NCBI GenBank assembly: GCA_023374025.1
Contig: SIJG01000026.1
Coordinates: forward strand, 760,028-824,027
Source: Heterodera schachtii
Lineage: Eukaryota; Nematoda; Chromadorea; Rhabditida; Heteroderidae
Length of the DNA stretch: 64,000 bases
Direction: 5' to 3'
A model generated the notes under the pieces. It saw only the letters and a list, made by a program, of their open reading frames with translations, was not told the DNA's origin and did not search any database. Positions 1 to 10,120 of the stretch are shown here, in pieces. Each line of letters begins with the position of its first letter. Position 1 is the first letter of the stretch. The position numbers and the translations under genes were made by a program.

Positions 1-230
1 TGCTTCTGTTTTAAATTATTAGCTTTACAATAAATTATTTGTGTATTTTTTCATAATAATTAAAAGAAATAGTTTTTGAATATTATTTTAATCAAATTGT
101 CGTAATTATTTCTTTTCAGTTGAAGTTGTTTTTTATATATTTTTAAATATTGTTTAGTAATTTGAAAAATTTATCTATTTTTTAATGGATTAAATATATT
201 TAGATAATGCTGTCACTTTTAAAATGTTAT
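1..230. other. AT-rich flank, no gene seen
   Basis: Plain AT-rich sequence with no open frame of note. It ends at the LTR boundary. The five bases before the LTR (GTTAT) could be one half of its target duplication, but the partner is missing. Confidence 0.5.
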
Positions 231-492
231 TGTTACGCCCAAAAGTCCGAAGAGGAATAAAAGAATATTTATTCAAATTGGAAAAGGGACAAAGGGCGAA
301 CAGAGTCAAAGATATTGATTGGGAAACAAAAGGAACAAATTAAATGAATGAATGGAGAAGTACGAACTGAGGGAGGAAGGGGAGGCTATTTATGCAACAA
401 ATGAAGGGGTCAAAGAAGGGATGGAACACGGCATAAATAAAGGGGACATAATGCCAAAATATAATTAAACAAATATCGGTCCGTCCCGAACA
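231..492 (-). repeat. 3' LTR of the gypsy element (262 bp)
   Basis: On the minus strand it starts TGTTCGGGACGG directly after a purine tract and ends GGGCGTAACA, the usual TG...CA limits with a short TGTT/AACA inverted end. It lies about 30 bp beyond the integrase stop codon. No second LTR was found to confirm the exact ends. Confidence 0.7.
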
Positions 493-503
493 CCTCCCCC
501 TTT
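493..503 (-). promoter_or_regulatory. Polypurine tract (plus-strand DNA priming site)
   Basis: The minus strand reads AAAGGGGGAGG immediately before the LTR TG. This is where plus-strand DNA synthesis starts in LTR elements. Its place between stop codon and LTR fixes the LTR boundary. Confidence 0.75.
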
Positions 504-520
504 AAAAGAGTGGGTTCTTA

Positions 521-2151
521 TCATCCGGGCGAATATCGGTCAGGCGGACGGCGATTTCGCTTGGGTCGTCCATGTTGAACATTCGGCTGACCGGTGCGTT
601 CGTCGATCACTTCGTTTGGCTGTTGAGGCTGATCAGGACGCGGAGAAGGTGGCGCGACCTCAATCGGTTCTTCAGCTGGTTGTGCCACAACATCGCCAAG
701 ATGTTGGTTGGCCTGTGCCAATGGAAGTCCAAAGGCATCATTCAAAATGTCGAGGGGATCTTCCTCATCAACATCAGAATGTCGAACCAAAAGTTGGTTC
801 GCATGGAATCGTCCAACTGATCCGTCCTGAAAAGTGACGTCGTACATCACACCTTTTTTCTGGGTGATGCGCCCGGGTCGCCAATCTTGCGACAGTCGAT
901 GTCGGGCGTAGACCATGTCATCCAAATCGAACGACCTCGGCCTCGCGCCATGGCGTCGATTGAACTTTCGTTCCATTGCTTCGTCGCGGATGACGATTGG
1001 ACGGTGTTTTGGTTTCAGTAGGTCCAATGTCGAACGGAGTTTCCTCTGCAGGAACATCTCCGCTGGACTTTTGCACTCAGGCAATGACTCATTCGGCGTG
1101 ACACGGTATGTGGCCAAAAATGTGTCCAACATTTCGGTGATTCCCTCCTTCTTTAATTTGCGACACGTCCGTTTGAATGTGTCAACGAACCGTTCGGCTT
1201 GTCCGTTGGACATCGGACAATAAGGTGCCGAAAACAAATGGTTTATGCCGTTAAGTCGGGTGAATTCCTTGAATTCCTTCGACGAAAATTGGGTGCCGTT
1301 ATCGGTGACCAAGGTTTCGGGCAGTCCATGCCGAGCGCAAAGATAGCGCAATTTACCAATCGTGGCGGCTGAAGCGGTAGAATTCATCTCGAAGATTTCG
1401 GGCCACTTGGAAAATGCGTCTACAATGACGAGGAACATCTTTCCAAAGAATGGTCCAGCATAATCCATGTGTACACGCTTCCACGGGCCATCGGATTTTG
1501 GCCATGAATGAAGGGTCGTCTTGACTGGTGCTTTTGCCTCCGAAGCACATATTTGGCAGGAACGAACAGCTTCTTCAATTTGTTCATCGATTTGTGGCCA
1601 GTAAACGTACTGGCGAGCCAAATTTTTCATGCGTTTGATGCCCGGGTGTCCGTGATGTAAACGTTCTAACACTTCTTTTTGAAGTGATTTTGGAATCACG
1701 ACCCGATCGGCATACATCAGACAATCGTTCTCGATTGACAATGCTTCTCTCCGTCGGTGAAAAGGGACAATGTCCTCTGACATTGTCTTTTTGTCGGGCC
1801 ATTGAGTGCGCACAAATTTCATCACCTTTTTGAGTGTGTCGTCCTGCTCGAGCGATTCGATCACATTCTCATTAGTTAATGGGAAATTGTTGAGAACAGA
1901 ATTTAAGGTCCCAATTGCAGCACTCGTAGAAAGTCTGGCCAATATTATGTCGTCTTCTGGCATTGGAATTTTCGCAATAAGTCGGGAAAGCACATCGGCT
2001 TGGCCGAACTCCAATGTTTGCTGGTACTCAATTTCAAAATCGTATCCCAGAAGGATAATTGCCCAGCGCTGCAACCGATTGGCGGTGCACGCTTTGATTC
2101 CCTTTTTATTGCCAAAAATGGACAATAAAGGCTTGTGATCCGTCTGGAAAG
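521..2151 (-). pseudogene. gypsy pol: end of RNase H plus complete integrase
   Basis: Open frame of about 535 codons to a stop at 521. It opens in the last part of RNase H (motif TDHKPL just outside the longest open frame), followed by an integrase. The HHCC zinc domain has histidines near 157 and 160 and cysteines at 190 and 193. The catalytic core shows the D,D-35-E triad: D in HMDYAG (about 221), D in VTDNGTQF (about 275) and E in NGQAERF (about 311). The proline- and basic-rich tail ends near the polypurine tract. There is no natural start here; this is an internal part of a polyprotein cut by a frameshift at about 2153. The integrase itself looks intact. Confidence 0.9.
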
Positions 2152-2152
2152 A

Positions 2153-2369
2153 AAATGCCTTCCAAAAAGATATTTGTGAAACTTCTGCACGGCATACACC
2201 AAAGCCAGTCCCTCTTTTTCAATTTGGGAATAATTCTTTTCCGCTGGGGACAGGGAATGTGAAGCATGGGCGATTGCTTTCATTGTGCCGTCGGAATAGC
2301 GGTGAGAAATCACTGCTCCGATTCCATGCTCTGATGCATCTGCGGACACGATGATTTGTTGCGATGGGT
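2153..2369 (-). pseudogene. gypsy pol: RNase H, frameshifted segment
   Basis: This segment carries the start of an RNase H domain ([12 protein letters not shown], then [15 protein letters not shown]), degrading the RNA strand of RNA-DNA hybrids in an active element. It is in a different frame from both neighbours. Each change is explained by one missing base: one in the A-run at 2152-2155 on the plus strand, one close to 2370. The frame read past 2152 turns into basic nonsense. A sequencing or assembly error in a homopolymer is possible for the first. Confidence 0.8.
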
Positions 2370-2621
2370 GTAGTGAGCCAATAGCTGATCAGATTGCATA
2401 ATCTGAATGACCTGATCAAAGGCCTTCTGACAATCGGTGGACCAACTCCAGACCACATCTTGCTTAAGCAGATTGTCCAACGGTTGGCGGATGAAACGCA
2501 TGTTCTTTACGAACTGCTGATAATGGTTAATCATCCCCAAAAACGAACGAAGTGTGGACAAATTTGTCGGCTCAGGCATCTCAGCTATCGCCTGTATTTT
2601 GGCTGGGTCCGGCCTTCTTCC
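2370..2621 (-). pseudogene. gypsy pol: reverse transcriptase thumb/connection segment
   Basis: The minus-strand frame contains MPEPTNLSTLRSFLGM and NHYQQFV, the typical region after the gypsy reverse transcriptase palm, then a stretch leading into RNase H. Its upstream end meets the hAT-type insertion. It is in phase with the segment on the far side of the insertion if one copy of the 8-bp duplication is counted, so the insertion split a frame that had been open at this point. Confidence 0.85.
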
Positions 2622-2629
2622 ATCCTTAT
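2622..2629. repeat. Target-site duplication, left copy (ATCCTTAT)
   Basis: Exact 8-bp direct repeat with 3871-3878 flanking the inverted ends of the inserted element. Eight base pairs is the standard hAT duplication length. Confidence 0.9.
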
Positions 2630-3870
2630 TAGAGACCGGACGGGATCGTGATCCCGCGGGATTTCTTCGGGATCCCGCGGGATTAAATTCGGGATCCCGA
2701 CCTCGGGATCCGTCCCGAACGATTTTTTAAATTCATCGGGATTGATCGGGATCGGGATTTCATCGGGATCCCGAACCGGGATCCCTCCCGACATTTTACT
2801 AATCCCGCGGGATCCCGAGGGATTGAAGTCATGATAATTTTTCGAAAAATCTCCATTTTTTAATTAATATCTTGAATTTTAAATTAAAAAATAATGTCAT
2901 TTGCTGATTTTTCTTGAAAAATCCGTAAAAATTCCAAAAAATTTCCACAGGTCTCTAAAATTCCAATAAAATTTTCAAAGTTTAACGTAAAAGTTGGCCA
3001 TTTTGTGACTTTTATTTTTTTCAAAAAAGAATTATCAAAAATTTTTTTAATTCTTAAAATATTATTTTTAAACTTTTAGATAATATTATGACACAACAAT
3101 TTCTAAGAATTTTGTGCAAAAATTAGTTTAGAAATTGTTGTCTACGTATTTTTCCTTCGGTGCATATCTGCAGCGCCGGACTCTAAAATCCTTATTTTCC
3201 TGAAAATTTTGCTCAAAATCGCTAAAAAAATTTGGTTTTTTGGACAAAATCTGTTAACAAATCACATCCAAAATTACAAAATTTTTCCCGGCGGCGCCTA
3301 TCGGCACCGCCGGCCTCCACCTTGTTCCCTAAAGTTTTTGAAAAAATCTCAGCAAAAAATTCTTTAAAATCTGATTTTTTGATTCCGATGCATAACGATT
3401 TTCTAATTTTCCTCAAATTGTTAAAACTGATCATAGGAGGCGAAAATACAAAAATTGATATTAATTAAATTTATAAAAACTATTTAAAGTTATGTTGTTA
3501 AATGTTCTAATTTTTGGTCCTAAAATCTAATTTTTAGGCATGATACTCGAATTTTGAAATTTTCTAAAAACCTGCTATAATTCCCATCCCTATTTTTCTT
3601 CAATCGAATTGATCAATTAGGAATATTAGATAAGCATTTGTACAAAACTTGGCACAAAACATTAAAAAAAAATTGGATTTTAGCAAATCCCGCTAATCCC
3701 GCGGGATCCCGAAAAAAAATCTTCGGGATTGATCGGGATCGGGATTCGATCGGGATCCCGATTCGGGATCCGTTCCGATCGTTTTTCCAAAATGTTCGGG
3801 ATTGATCGGGATCGGGATTCAGTCGGGATCCCGACTCGGGATCCCTCCGACCCCAGTCGTCCGGTCTCTA
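2630..3870. mobile_element. hAT-type non-autonomous DNA transposon inserted in gypsy pol
   Basis: The 1241-bp element starts TAGAGACCGGACG and ends with its exact inverse, CGTCCGGTCTCTA, flanked by the 8-bp duplication ATCCTTAT. Both end regions are packed with GGGATCCC and CGGGATC blocks (about 2640-2820 and 3690-3845), as expected of iterated transposase-binding sites. The middle is AT-rich and carries a GC-rich hairpin at 3288-3313. No transposase frame is present, so it would have depended on a transposase elsewhere. The final TAG of its end supplies a stop codon to the interrupted reverse transcriptase. Confidence 0.92.
3288..3313 (-). repeat. GC-rich hairpin module, reverse orientation
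   Basis: Arms of about 10 bp around a TATC loop (GATA on the other strand) inside the 2630-3870 element. Same module as at 8266, 16684, 17095, 46098, 52487, 52622, 63744, 63877 and 63982. Confidence 0.85.
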
Positions 3871-3878
3871 ATCCTTAT
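3871..3878. repeat. Target-site duplication, right copy (ATCCTTAT)
   Basis: Exact partner of 2622-2629. Confidence 0.9.
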
Positions 3879-4920
3879 TGATGATGAAGCCAAGGTACTT
3901 AATTTCCCTTTTGAAGAAGGAGCACTTCTCAGGCTTAAGTCGGAATCCAAATTTGGCAATTCGCTTGAAGACCTCTTGAAGGTGCTTCTTGTGCTCTTCT
4001 GATGATCGGCTAACCACGACCACATCATCCAGATATGCAACTGCGAATCCACAGCCAGACAACATACAATCCATAATTGATTGGAAAAGCCCAGGGGCTG
4101 ACTTCACCCCAAATGGCAAACGTTTGTACTGAAAATTTCCTCGATGAGTGGCAATTGTGCACAACTCTTTTGAAGTTTCGTCCAACTCGACTTGTAGATA
4201 CGCATCCCGAAAGTCGATTTGCGAAAAGATTTGGCCTCCATTCAAAGTGGCAAAGATGTCTTCAGGAAGCGGCAGGGGATGCTGATGCAAAAGCAGTGCG
4301 CTGTTTAAGCCAGTTGAAAAGTCGGCACAGACGCGAGTTGAACCATTGGCCTTCTTCACAACCACAATGCGTGCGGCCCAATTTGTGTGTTCAACCGGAC
4401 GGATGACATTCATTGACTGAAGTCTCTCCAATTCTACCTCAACAACAGATTTGGTGTTAAATGGTACGGGACGCGGTCGGCAGTAAATTGTTGTTGCATT
4501 GGGCTTCAGCGACAGATGTGCTTTCACCTTTTTGCAATGCCCAAGTCCGTCGGCAACAATTTCAGGAAACTTCTTTTTGAGTTCCTCCATAATCGTTGCT
4601 TCGTCACCATTTTCTTTTCCGATTGCATTCAAATGCAGTGTTGAGTTCACTTTTTGTCGAATGTCGTCCAAAAGTCCGAAAGCATCCAGCATTTCAATCC
4701 CCAATAAATTCAATGATCCACTTTTGGACACATAATACGTTCCGTTTTTCGTGGCATCTCCAAATTTGAATTTCGCTTCCCCTCTTCCGAGAAGAGTGCA
4801 CTTGGAGCCGTCGTGATATGCTGCTTGTTCTTGGCATCGGCACAATTGAGGCTTTCCAATCAGACTTGGAGCATGATGTTTGCCACAACGCCAGCAAACC
4901 CATTTATTAAAGAACTTAAA
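3871..4920 (-). pseudogene. gypsy gag-pol: zinc knuckle, protease tail, reverse transcriptase
   Basis: On the minus strand the frame opens in unrelated AT-rich sequence (to about 4992) and becomes retroelement-like near 4915. There is a CWRCGKHH zinc-knuckle-like motif, then a protease tail (LNLLGIEMLDAFGL), then reverse transcriptase with PFNTKSVVEVE, FSQIDFRDAY (first catalytic aspartate), RLPFGVKSAP and the YLDD box, both catalytic aspartates present. The D-S/T-G motif of the protease is absent and knuckle and protease tail are too close, so an internal deletion removed the active site. The frame stops exactly at the hAT insertion, whose TAG end gives the stop codon. Confidence 0.88.
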
Positions 4921-4992
4921 CTGTAATATAAAAACATTGAAACGCAAATTAAATAATACTGCTGTATAAATTAAAAAAAATATTATTAGCAA

Positions 4993-7900
4993 TAAAAAAA
5001 TAATTATTAAAAAAGAATAATGTAAGTAACAAGGAAAACAATTACTACGATTTATAACAATTTAAAAATATTAAGAATATATAAATTGGGAAGCGGAAAA
5101 CACTATACTTCGAAGAAAGCCTGAACACCATCTTCATGAGTGAAAATATTTAAATAATATATGAAATACAATCACTTTAATTAATGAAAAGCTTTTAAAA
5201 AAAGTAATTAAAATTTTCTTATGACTACATCTGTAGTTCATCAAAAAGAACGAAAGTTTAGGAAGGTTAATCGGAGATTTTCTTAAGATAATTAATATAA
5301 AAAATAAGATAGCACAAAAAGTCGGCTTATGTAAATAAAATCTAGCGAATGTTTAAAAAAATATTATAAAATACTAACGAAAAAAAATTTCGGTTTTCTA
5401 TTCTTAATAAATTAAAACTAATAAATTTAAATAAAATTATTAAAATATTTTACATAATTATCTTAAATATAAATTTTTGCTCTCTGAAAAACATAGCCCG
5501 GACTCAGGATGCACAGGGAGATCGACAAGCATGATTATATAATTTATCAATAAATTGCTATATTTAAAATAAAAGTTGAAATTGCAAAAAATTATTTTAC
5601 ATTGCATTTTTGAATTCAAATCACACCATCACTGCTCATTAGCCAATGCGATTCATGACAAATAAAATAATCAATTTTGTATTTCGCCAAGGTATTTACC
5701 GTTTATTGAAATAAACCAAATAAAATTTAAGCAAATAAATTTTTACAACTACATATTACTCAATTATAAAAAATTATGAAATGTAAAAAAGAGACATTAA
5801 AATATTATTTCAAAAATTTGTATTTTAATTATATTTGTTGCGCCCAAAAATTTCAGATGAAGCTTAATGTTTTGATAAAAAAAAACTGTATTATGAAATA
5901 AAAAGTAAAAAGATTGGAATTAAAATATTTAAATAATAAAAAACTAATGGGAATGAAAATAAACTCTGAATTTGATATTAATTCCTCTATCGACCGAAAT
6001 TAAAAAATGTAAGAAAATATTTTCATATAATTAAAAAATATCTAATGAAGATATTACAAAAGAACTCCAAAAACAAGGACAGATAACCCCAGAATGGTCA
6101 ACGCAAAGTTTATTAAAAATAATTAACATCAAAATGAATAATACAAAATTTATATAATAAAAGAAGTGTTTTTTAAAGTTTTTATCCAAATAAAAATAAG
6201 GAAACAAATACATTAAAGCAGTCTTCAAAAGCACTCGTTGATGAACGAACATTAGTTCTAATCCATTTATTAAAAATATTTTAAATTTAAAATAAATTTT
6301 ATGTTTAAAGAAATTAAGATTAAATTATTATGTATGTCGATAAATATCAACTAAAAGGTCGATAAAATAATTGAACTCAAAACTTTCAAAAAAACTGGGC
6401 AGTTCATCGAGAAAAAAAATTCATCACGATTCTCTTATTAAAAAATACCTTTCAATATAAATCACTTAAAATTTAAATACAAAAATCTTTTTTTAAAAGA
6501 AAATAAATGACAAAATAGACGAAAAATAAAAATATATTATAAAAGGTGATTGCAAACCTTAAGAAATTTCTATTCTTAAGACGAACCAAAGAAATGAATT
6601 TTTAAAATATATAAAATAATATTAGCAATGCAACTTTAAAAAATAATTATTCGAAATAGCAATTTGGATCGTCAATTGTTCTCCCGGAGAAATGAAAATA
6701 AACAATTAAAAAATTTTAATATAATTAAATATTTTTATAATAAATTCCAATTATGATTCAAAAATATTAAAGTTTTTGAAAATCAATCCGAATTTAAAAA
6801 GCAACAAACCAAAGTTTCGATGATGACGATGCATTAATATTGAGCGCTTTGGCTAATGCAAAATTAAGTTATTAATTTTTATAATACAAAAGAAAAAATA
6901 TCAAATCCAATAAACAAATGGATGAAAAGAGAACAAGGATTGCTATATTATAAATAATTTTGAATTTAATCTTTATAATCTGATTGAAAACATTGTCAAA
7001 TAGGCTATTTTAAAATTTATTAGCTAATTCAACAATTAAAATTCATAAGAATTGAACAACTTAAGACCAAAATGATAATAGAAATTATTACAAATATATC
7101 CAGTTGTTGTAAACATGAGATTAGTATAATGTTTCGAATATTTAATTAAATGCAAAAATATAAGAAATAATTTGAATATAATTTAATTTTGGAAACAAAT
7201 CTATTCGTAAAATTAACCTCAATATCAGTGCAATATGCCAAAATAAATTCCATTGACACCAAAAAATGTTTCATTTTATTAAATTTTTCTGTTGAAATGA
7301 AATAAATAAAGGGAATTTTGCTAAAATCTCAGTATAAAATAAAGCAATTAATATATTTAATAAACTTGAGCCTTTTTGTTGTACCACTTGAATCAATTGT
7401 CTGTATTGTCTAATAATAATAATTACAAAATAAAAAGAAAATGAACCCATATATCTATAAAACTTATAAAAATAATATAACTGTTATTAAAATTTCAATT
7501 TAAACTCTAAACGTGATACGGAACGCAGGCAAACTAAACATAAAAACAGGATAAACGTTAAAAAAAACTCAATACAAATTTTTCTATCCCTTTAATAATG
7601 GTGTTTTATTGATAAATGCCCGCTTTATAGCTAATAAGATTGAGGACATTTAACCTATAAAATAACAATATATCCAGGACTAATTTTAATTAATAATCTT
7701 GGTTAAATTCCAACAATACAATTATGTCTGAATTAAAAGTCAGAGTACTTACTAAGAAATTTTGGCCAAAAGAATAAATAAAATGGAGATGGTCTACCGA
7801 TTCTTATTTAAAATTATAAAAAATAGGCTATCAGAATAACTGACGGTCGTTCAACGCAAGAAGATACAAAATATATTAAAAATTAATCTTATAAATTTAT

Positions 7901-8185
7901 ATTTAATAATAACTCAAAAATTATTTACTATTTTTTTAATCCAAAAAGGATGCAAAATGAGATTTATATTTTACACAAGGGAAAGCAGCAAGTTTAATAT
8001 TATTTTTATTATACAATGAACATATTAAAAAGAATACTTGAACAAATAATCAAGAAAAGGAGGCGCTTTGGCAGAAACTGTTATTAATAAGGCAGGGTTT
8101 AAAGCGCAAGAAATACAGAATTATGCACATAAAATTAAATCGTCCAAATTTTTTATTTTAAATTTTTTGATTATTATATTAATGC
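4993..8185. other. A-rich non-coding DNA, no gene seen
   Basis: About 3.2 kb with A clearly in excess of T on this strand and no open frame longer than chance. The frame at 6031-6252 (minus) is hydrophobic AT-rich noise. No RNA gene recognised. Confidence 0.6.
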
Positions 8186-8300
8186 AGGGTTGGTATCGAC
8201 CAAAGTCGAACCGCATATGCCTCTTTTGAGGCACGCTTTTCCAAAAAAATTCAGGGGAAGGGGTGCGGCGGTGCCGATAGGCGCCGCCGGGAAAAAATTG
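8186..8300 (+). mobile_element. hAT-like fragment with CAGGGTTGG end and GC hairpin
   Basis: Starts CAGGGTTGGTATCGACC, the CAGGG form typical of hAT ends, and within 80 bp reaches the GC-rich hairpin module at 8266-8290. I found no matching inverted end or 8-bp duplication downstream, so this is a fragment or a left end only. Confidence 0.5.
8266..8290 (+). repeat. GC-rich hairpin module
   Basis: Arms GGCGGTGCC and GGCGCCGCC around the loop GATA, with one G-T wobble in the stem. Preceded by a TTTTCCAAAAAAATT stretch, as in the copies at 52487 and 63744. Confidence 0.85.
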
Positions 8301-8407
8301 GGAATTTTTGTGCAATTTAGTATCATGTTTTGCACTAAATATGTTATAAATTCAAAAATTTACCTAATTTCCTTTGATTATTTTTTTCATTTTTTAAATG
8401 CTTATTT

Positions 8408-8423
8408 CCAAGGACGTCCTTGG
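8408..8423. repeat. Perfect 16-bp palindrome
   Basis: CCAAGGACGTCCTTGG reads the same on both strands and is followed at once by another CCAAGGAC. It stands out in AT-rich surroundings. Function unknown. Confidence 0.6.
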
Positions 8424-8469
8424 AATCCAAGGACATTTTTTCATAATAAAAAACTTACTTGAAAATTTT

Positions 8470-9334
8470 TACACTAAAGTAAATAAAAAAAATCAGTGCC
8501 AAAATTTCCAATAATTGTACAGACATTTTTAAGATTCAATAATTAATTCATTGTTCAGCAACAGAATACAAAAAAAATGTTGCGAGAGTGGACATCGTCG
8601 TGCAATTTCAAAAGACTAAAAACCCAATTAAAAAACTCATTTTAATTTTGAAAATCCTATAATGAAAAAATATTATCATATTCAATTTAAAAAACCCATT
8701 TAATTCAAAATTAAATCAAGAGTAACATTTTTAATTCGTCATAACAAAAAACTGGACGAATGAGAATCAAAAAGCTCACCTGATACGCGCGAGAATTGAA
8801 TCAAAATATTTTAATGAAAGAAGGTTAAAAAATAGTTATAAAATTCAAATTGTTAGTTTCTTCTCTCTAAGAAAATAACATGAACAAATAAACAATGTGG
8901 GGGGATTCATATCCTTGTTTCTGTGTAATATTTATATTAATTTAAAAATAGAGAAAAAAATGCGCTAATACTTTGTGTATATATAATAAAAGATAAAACA
9001 TGTATGTATTTATTACCTTTTATAAATTAATATTATATTGAAAAATTAAAATATACTTAATTTAAAAAACTAAAAGAAAATTCAAGGAGCAAATTCTAAA
9101 CAAATTTTAGTATTTAATATTATTTTTTCTAAAAATAAAATATAAAACAACGTAAAATACATTTTAAATATCCGGTCGCTAAATTTAATATTTAAAAAAC
9201 ATGAAATAACGAAAAATTAGATTTTAATTACCTGAACGCGAAAACGAAGTGCAAATCAAACCGGTAAATTATGAGAGAAAAAGACAAAAAATAATTATTA
9301 ATTCAATGTTTATCAATTAAATTTTATTTGTACT
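8470..9334. other. A-rich non-coding DNA, no gene seen
   Basis: No open frame or RNA gene. The stretch at about 8790-8830 is matched in inverted orientation near 35860-35910, so it belongs to the dispersed A-rich repeat family. Confidence 0.5.
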
Positions 9335-9393
9335 AAAATATATTAACTAACATAAAAGGACATAAGAAATTAACTGCAAAAAAAAACTAAGAA

Positions 9394-9560
9394 AAACTGA
9401 TATTAGAAATAATAAGATAATTCTTTATTCAATTTAACAAAAAATATCATTAAATATAAATGCCACAAGCATATATTGTAAAACATAATGACTAACAATG
9501 ACAAGTAATGAGTATTTCAAAAAGGAAAAATGAAGTATCAGTTGGTATGGTATAATTTCT
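9394..9560 (+). repeat. Internal 170-bp repeat, first unit
   Basis: Runs from CTGATATTAGAAATAAT to TTGGTATGGTATA and is repeated with divergence at 9958-10120. Both units recur in the second large copy at about 17264-17430 and 17828-17990. Confidence 0.75.
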
Positions 9561-9957
9561 TTTAAACCTCATCAATTTTTAATTAAAAAAGTTTTTCGGT
9601 TTAAAACGTGAATGTGAAAAAAAAATTAAAAATATAATTCAAGTTTAAATTATAATACATTTAAATTTGTCGAAATTATTATTTTTTTATTTTAACTTTC
9701 CTTGGTATTTTAAAATATATTCTACCTTTTTCATAAAATAAATTATTTTTTGAATTAAATCACTAAATTTACATGAAATAATCCATGAAAGAGGTGAAAG
9801 GCAGTTAAATAATGAGCAACAATTGATAATTCTTCTAAAAATTAATGAATATATGAATCAAAAATATAAATGAAGAATGGAATAGATAATCTATGAAATT
9901 TTCGATAATTGCATATCTTTTGCTTTAAAAATATTTACTTTTAAATTTAGTTGATAA

Positions 9958-10120
9958 AACTGATATTAGAAATAATAGATAATTCTCTATTTAACCAAAA
10001 AAATGAATAAATATAAATGTTACAAGTATATATTGTAACCTTAATTGACAAACAAAGACAAGTAATGTACATTTCAAAAAGTAAAAATGACTGTATCAAG
10101 TTGGTATGGTATATTACAAT
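9958..10120 (+). repeat. Internal 170-bp repeat, second unit
   Basis: Diverged partner of 9394-9560, about 565 bp downstream in the same orientation. Confidence 0.75.

Larger units (their letters stand above)
231..4920 (-). mobile_element. Ty3/gypsy LTR retrotransposon, degenerate, 5' end missing
   Basis: Read on the minus strand, this holds a zinc knuckle, a protease tail, reverse transcriptase, RNase H, integrase, a polypurine tract and one LTR, in that order. Reverse transcriptase before integrase is the gypsy order and excludes copia. No second LTR or primer-binding site is visible above 4920, so the 5' end is lost. The copy is dead: it has two single-base frameshifts (near 2153 and 2370), no protease active-site motif, and a hAT-type insertion inside the reverse transcriptase. 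Confidence 0.9.

Noticed and set aside
5835..6095. TGTTGCGCCCAAAAA resembling the end of the gypsy LTR
   Set aside because: Only the first 15 bp match; the rest does not follow the LTR, no TGTTCGGGAC end occurs at the expected distance and no primer-binding site is present.
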